Below are positions 62,460-64,000 of a stretch of 64,000 nt of DNA, piece after piece; position 1 is the first letter of the stretch; each line of letters starts with the position of its first letter. The notes beneath the pieces are model-generated. The model was not told the DNA's origin and did no database searches. It worked only from the letters and a program-made list of their open reading frames with translations. The stretch comes from Caryophanales bacterium UBA1719 (GTDB lineage Bacteria > Bacillota_I > Bacilli_A > RFN20 > CAG-826), in assembly GCA_002317145.1 (NCBI GenBank), contig DCIT01000003.1, positions 21,323-85,322 on the forward strand, read 5' to 3'. The position numbers and the translations under genes are program-made.

Positions 62460-63153
62460 TTAGATTAACTTCGTTTGAATCAATTAAATATATTTTATTT
62501 TGATACTTAACTTTTAATGCACCGGTTTTATCAATATCTAACGCTATTGCCATAACTTTCTTATTTTTAATTGTGACGCTTACTTTTTTGTTTTTGAGAA
62601 AGTTATGTTTATTAATAAAAGAAGTGTAGTTAAATTTATTTGATAATATTTTCTCTAATTCTTTTATTAATAAAGATAAAACCTTTTCGATTTTAATATC
62701 TTTATGAGTTTCTAATTTATATGATGTTGCATGATATTCTTTATTAAACTTAGTTTGATTAAGATTTAAGCCTATACCAATTATTACTGCTTCAATCCTG
62801 TTATTAATAGATTTACTTTCTAATAATATGCCACATATCTTTTTATCTTTAATATAAATATCATTTGGCCATTTGATAGATATATTTTTTAGTTTTAATT
62901 TCTCTAATGTTTTAATAACTGCGACAGCAGTATATATAGATAGCATTGGACCATTAGAGATTAATATCTTATCTTTTAATAATATTGAGCATAATAAGTT
63001 TTTATTAGGTTCACTATCCCAAATATGAGTGTTTCTACCTTTGCCTTTATTTTGCTTTAAAGCATAGACAACAGAATAGTGTCCTAGATGTTTATATTCG
63101 CGTTTAACATAAGCATTAGTGGAGTCTATGCTTTTTAGTTTAATGTAATTCAT
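62449..63153 (-). CDS. birA: Biotin-[acetyl-CoA-carboxylase/decarboxylase] ligase
   Basis: BirA attaches biotin to carrier proteins. The catalytic domain shows ALKQNKGKGRNTHIWDSEPNKNL in two strands (the GRGR-like biotinyl-AMP loop is KGKGRNTH), KWPNDIYIKDKKICGILLES and IGIGLNLNQ. There is no N-terminal HTH, so it is the non-regulatory class I type. It is 234 aa. It lies 2 bp downstream of the sodium-pump beta-subunit gene, and it probably biotinylates the decarboxylase carrier of that complex. Its 3' end overlaps the lipoprotein gene. Confidence 0.94.
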   Translation of the reverse strand: MNYIKLKSIDSTNAYVKREYKHLGHYSVVYALKQNKGKGRNTHIWDSEPNKNLLCSILLKDKILISNGPMLSIYTAVAVIKTLEKLKLKNISIKWPNDIYIKDKKICGILLESKSINNRIEAVIIGIGLNLNQTKFNKEYHATSYKLETHKDIKIEKVLSLLIKELEKILSNKFNYTSFINKHNFLKNKKVSVTIKNKKVMAIALDIDKTGALKVKYQNKIYLIDSNEVNLIIQ

Positions 63154-63155
63154 TA

Positions 63156-64000
63156 TTAATTAAATAAGAGTAATAAGACACCTGCTGCAACAGCAGATCC
63201 AATAACACCGGCGACGTTAGGTCCCATAGCGTGCATTAATAAGAAGTTTTCTGGATCTTCTTTTTGTCCCATCTTATGGACAACTCTAGCAGCCATAGGA
63301 ACAGCAGAGACACCTGCAGCACCAATCATTGGATTAACTTTACCATGAGTTAATTTGCACATTAATTTACCACCTAGAACACCACCTGCGGTAGCGGTAG
63401 CGAAGGCAAAGATTCCTAAAGCAAAGATTTTAATAGTATTTAAGCTTAAGAAGTTTGCAGCATTGGCGGTAGCACCGACGCATAATCCTAAGATAATAGT
63501 GACGGTATATAATAATGCTTTTGATAATGTATCAGTGATATTAGGAACGACTCCAGATTCTTTTACTAAGTTACCAAGCATTAAGCATCCGATTAATGGA
63601 GCGCAGCTAGGAACTAATAAGACAGTAACTAAAGTAACAATGATAGGGAACATGATTCTTTCTCTTTTGCTGACTTCTTGGACTTCAGAATCCATCCTAA
63701 TTAAACGTTCTTTCTTAGTAGTTAATAACTTAATTATTGGAGGTTGAATAACAGGTACGAGAGCCATATATGAATAGGCTGCGATAGAAATAGAAGGTAA
63801 TAAGGCTGGTGCGAGTTTAGTAGTAACTAAGATAGCGGTAGGTCCATCAGCACCTCCGATAATACCAATAGCACTTGCTTCTTGAGGAGTGAATCCTAAG
63901 ATAACTGCACCGATAAAGGTAATAAAGATACCTAATTGAGCAGCAGCACCTAATAACATTGTCTTTTTATTACCGATTAATGGTCCAAAGTCTGTAGTTG
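63156..64000 (-). CDS. oadB: Sodium-translocating decarboxylase beta subunit (start outside window)
   Basis: This is the membrane beta subunit of the oxaloacetate/methylmalonyl-CoA/glutaconyl-CoA decarboxylase family, which couples decarboxylation of carboxybiotin to Na+ export. The frame is open to the window edge (GPLIGNKKTMLLGAAAQLG) and therefore starts beyond 64000. Ion-site segments GIIGGADGPTAILVTTKLAP and the last helices with GPNVAGVIGSAVAAG are present. A sodium gradient at low energy cost suits an anaerobe. birA is 2 bp downstream. Which decarboxylase it serves cannot be told from the beta subunit alone. Confidence 0.92.
   Translation of the reverse strand, partial: TTDFGPLIGNKKTMLLGAAAQLGIFITFIGAVILGFTPQEASAIGIIGGADGPTAILVTTKLAPALLPSISIAAYSYMALVPVIQPPIIKLLTTKKERLIRMDSEVQEVSKRERIMFPIIVTLVTVLLVPSCAPLIGCLMLGNLVKESGVVPNITDTLSKALLYTVTIILGLCVGATANAANFLSLNTIKIFALGIFAFATATAGGVLGGKLMCKLTHGKVNPMIGAAGVSAVPMAARVVHKMGQKEDPENFLLMHAMGPNVAGVIGSAVAAGVLLLLFN

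Overview
The window comes from a very AT-rich bacterial chromosome and spans the replication origin. The gene order dnaA-dnaN-yaaA-recF-gyrB-gyrA-serS-SRP RNA-tadA on one side, rpmH-rnpA-yidC-jag-(...)-mnmE on the other, and rpsF-ssb-rpsR / gdpP-rplI-dnaB-walJ-rlmH further right is the arrangement of Bacilli. UGA is used as a stop: two genes end in TGA inside ATGA overlaps at 53097-53100 and 53945-53948, so this is not a Mycoplasma-type code. Short intergenic gaps, many 1-4 bp gene overlaps, single-copy housekeeping genes and lineage-specific membrane proteins suggest an uncultured, probably host-associated Bacilli lineage of the RF39/Erysipelotrichia/Acholeplasma-like kind. That placement is inference from gene content and order. 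No insertion sequence, prophage, CRISPR array, rRNA or tRNA gene is visible.

Layout. 1-5.2 kb: end of an rRNA pseudouridine synthase, an aminotransferase, pyruvate phosphate dikinase and a membrane protein. 5-10.2 kb, minus strand: rsmA-ispE-truncated glmU-small beta-repeat gene, then mnmE-tatD, with a gene-free stretch at 7.9-8.2 kb carrying parS-like sites. 10.3-15 kb: two membrane proteins, then jag-yidC-rnpA-rpmH reading away from oriC (about 15.0-15.4 kb). 15.4-25.8 kb: the dnaA to tadA replication cluster. 25.9-33.8 kb: an envelope operon of five close-packed genes (FtsX-type ABC protein, P-type ATPase, TetR regulator, a site-2-protease homologue lacking its first zinc ligand, MscL), preceded by a palindromic operator candidate. 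33.8-39.1 kb, minus strand: FAD dehydrogenase, CofE/FolC2-like ligase, TldD, TldE. 39.2-47 kb: rpsF-ssb-rpsR and gdpP-rplI-dnaB-walJ-rlmH, ending in a small unknown gene and a RimK-like ATP-grasp ligase. 47.1-49.4 kb: two divergent membrane genes. 49.4-56.1 kb: rpmE, then metG, both aconitase-X subunits, degV and a membrane protein with an Xre-type helix-turn-helix. 56.1-64 kb: dCMP deaminase, ecfA1-ecfA2-ecfT, a 38-residue lysine-rich cysteine peptide, truA, a PHP phosphatase, yebC, a lipoprotein, and birA with an oxaloacetate-decarboxylase-type sodium-pump beta subunit.

How it works together. Left of oriC the minus-strand genes and right of oriC the plus-strand genes are co-directional with replication, and most core information genes follow this. 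Metabolic hints are the MEP isoprenoid pathway (IspE), PEP/pyruvate interconversion (PPDK), a biotin-dependent sodium-translocating decarboxylase (OadB with BirA), vitamin uptake by ECF transporters and c-di-AMP turnover (GdpP).

The points most worth a second look are: parS-like sites beside the origin with no parAB here; leaderless-looking promoters at many operon heads; a shared palindrome just upstream of several -10 boxes; a GlmU without its acetyltransferase half; a gyrase with non-consensus residues at three quinolone-contact positions; the pseudo-protease envelope operon; the aconitase-X/DegV/HTH-membrane operon; and a tiny Lys-rich protein with a Cys-Gly run.
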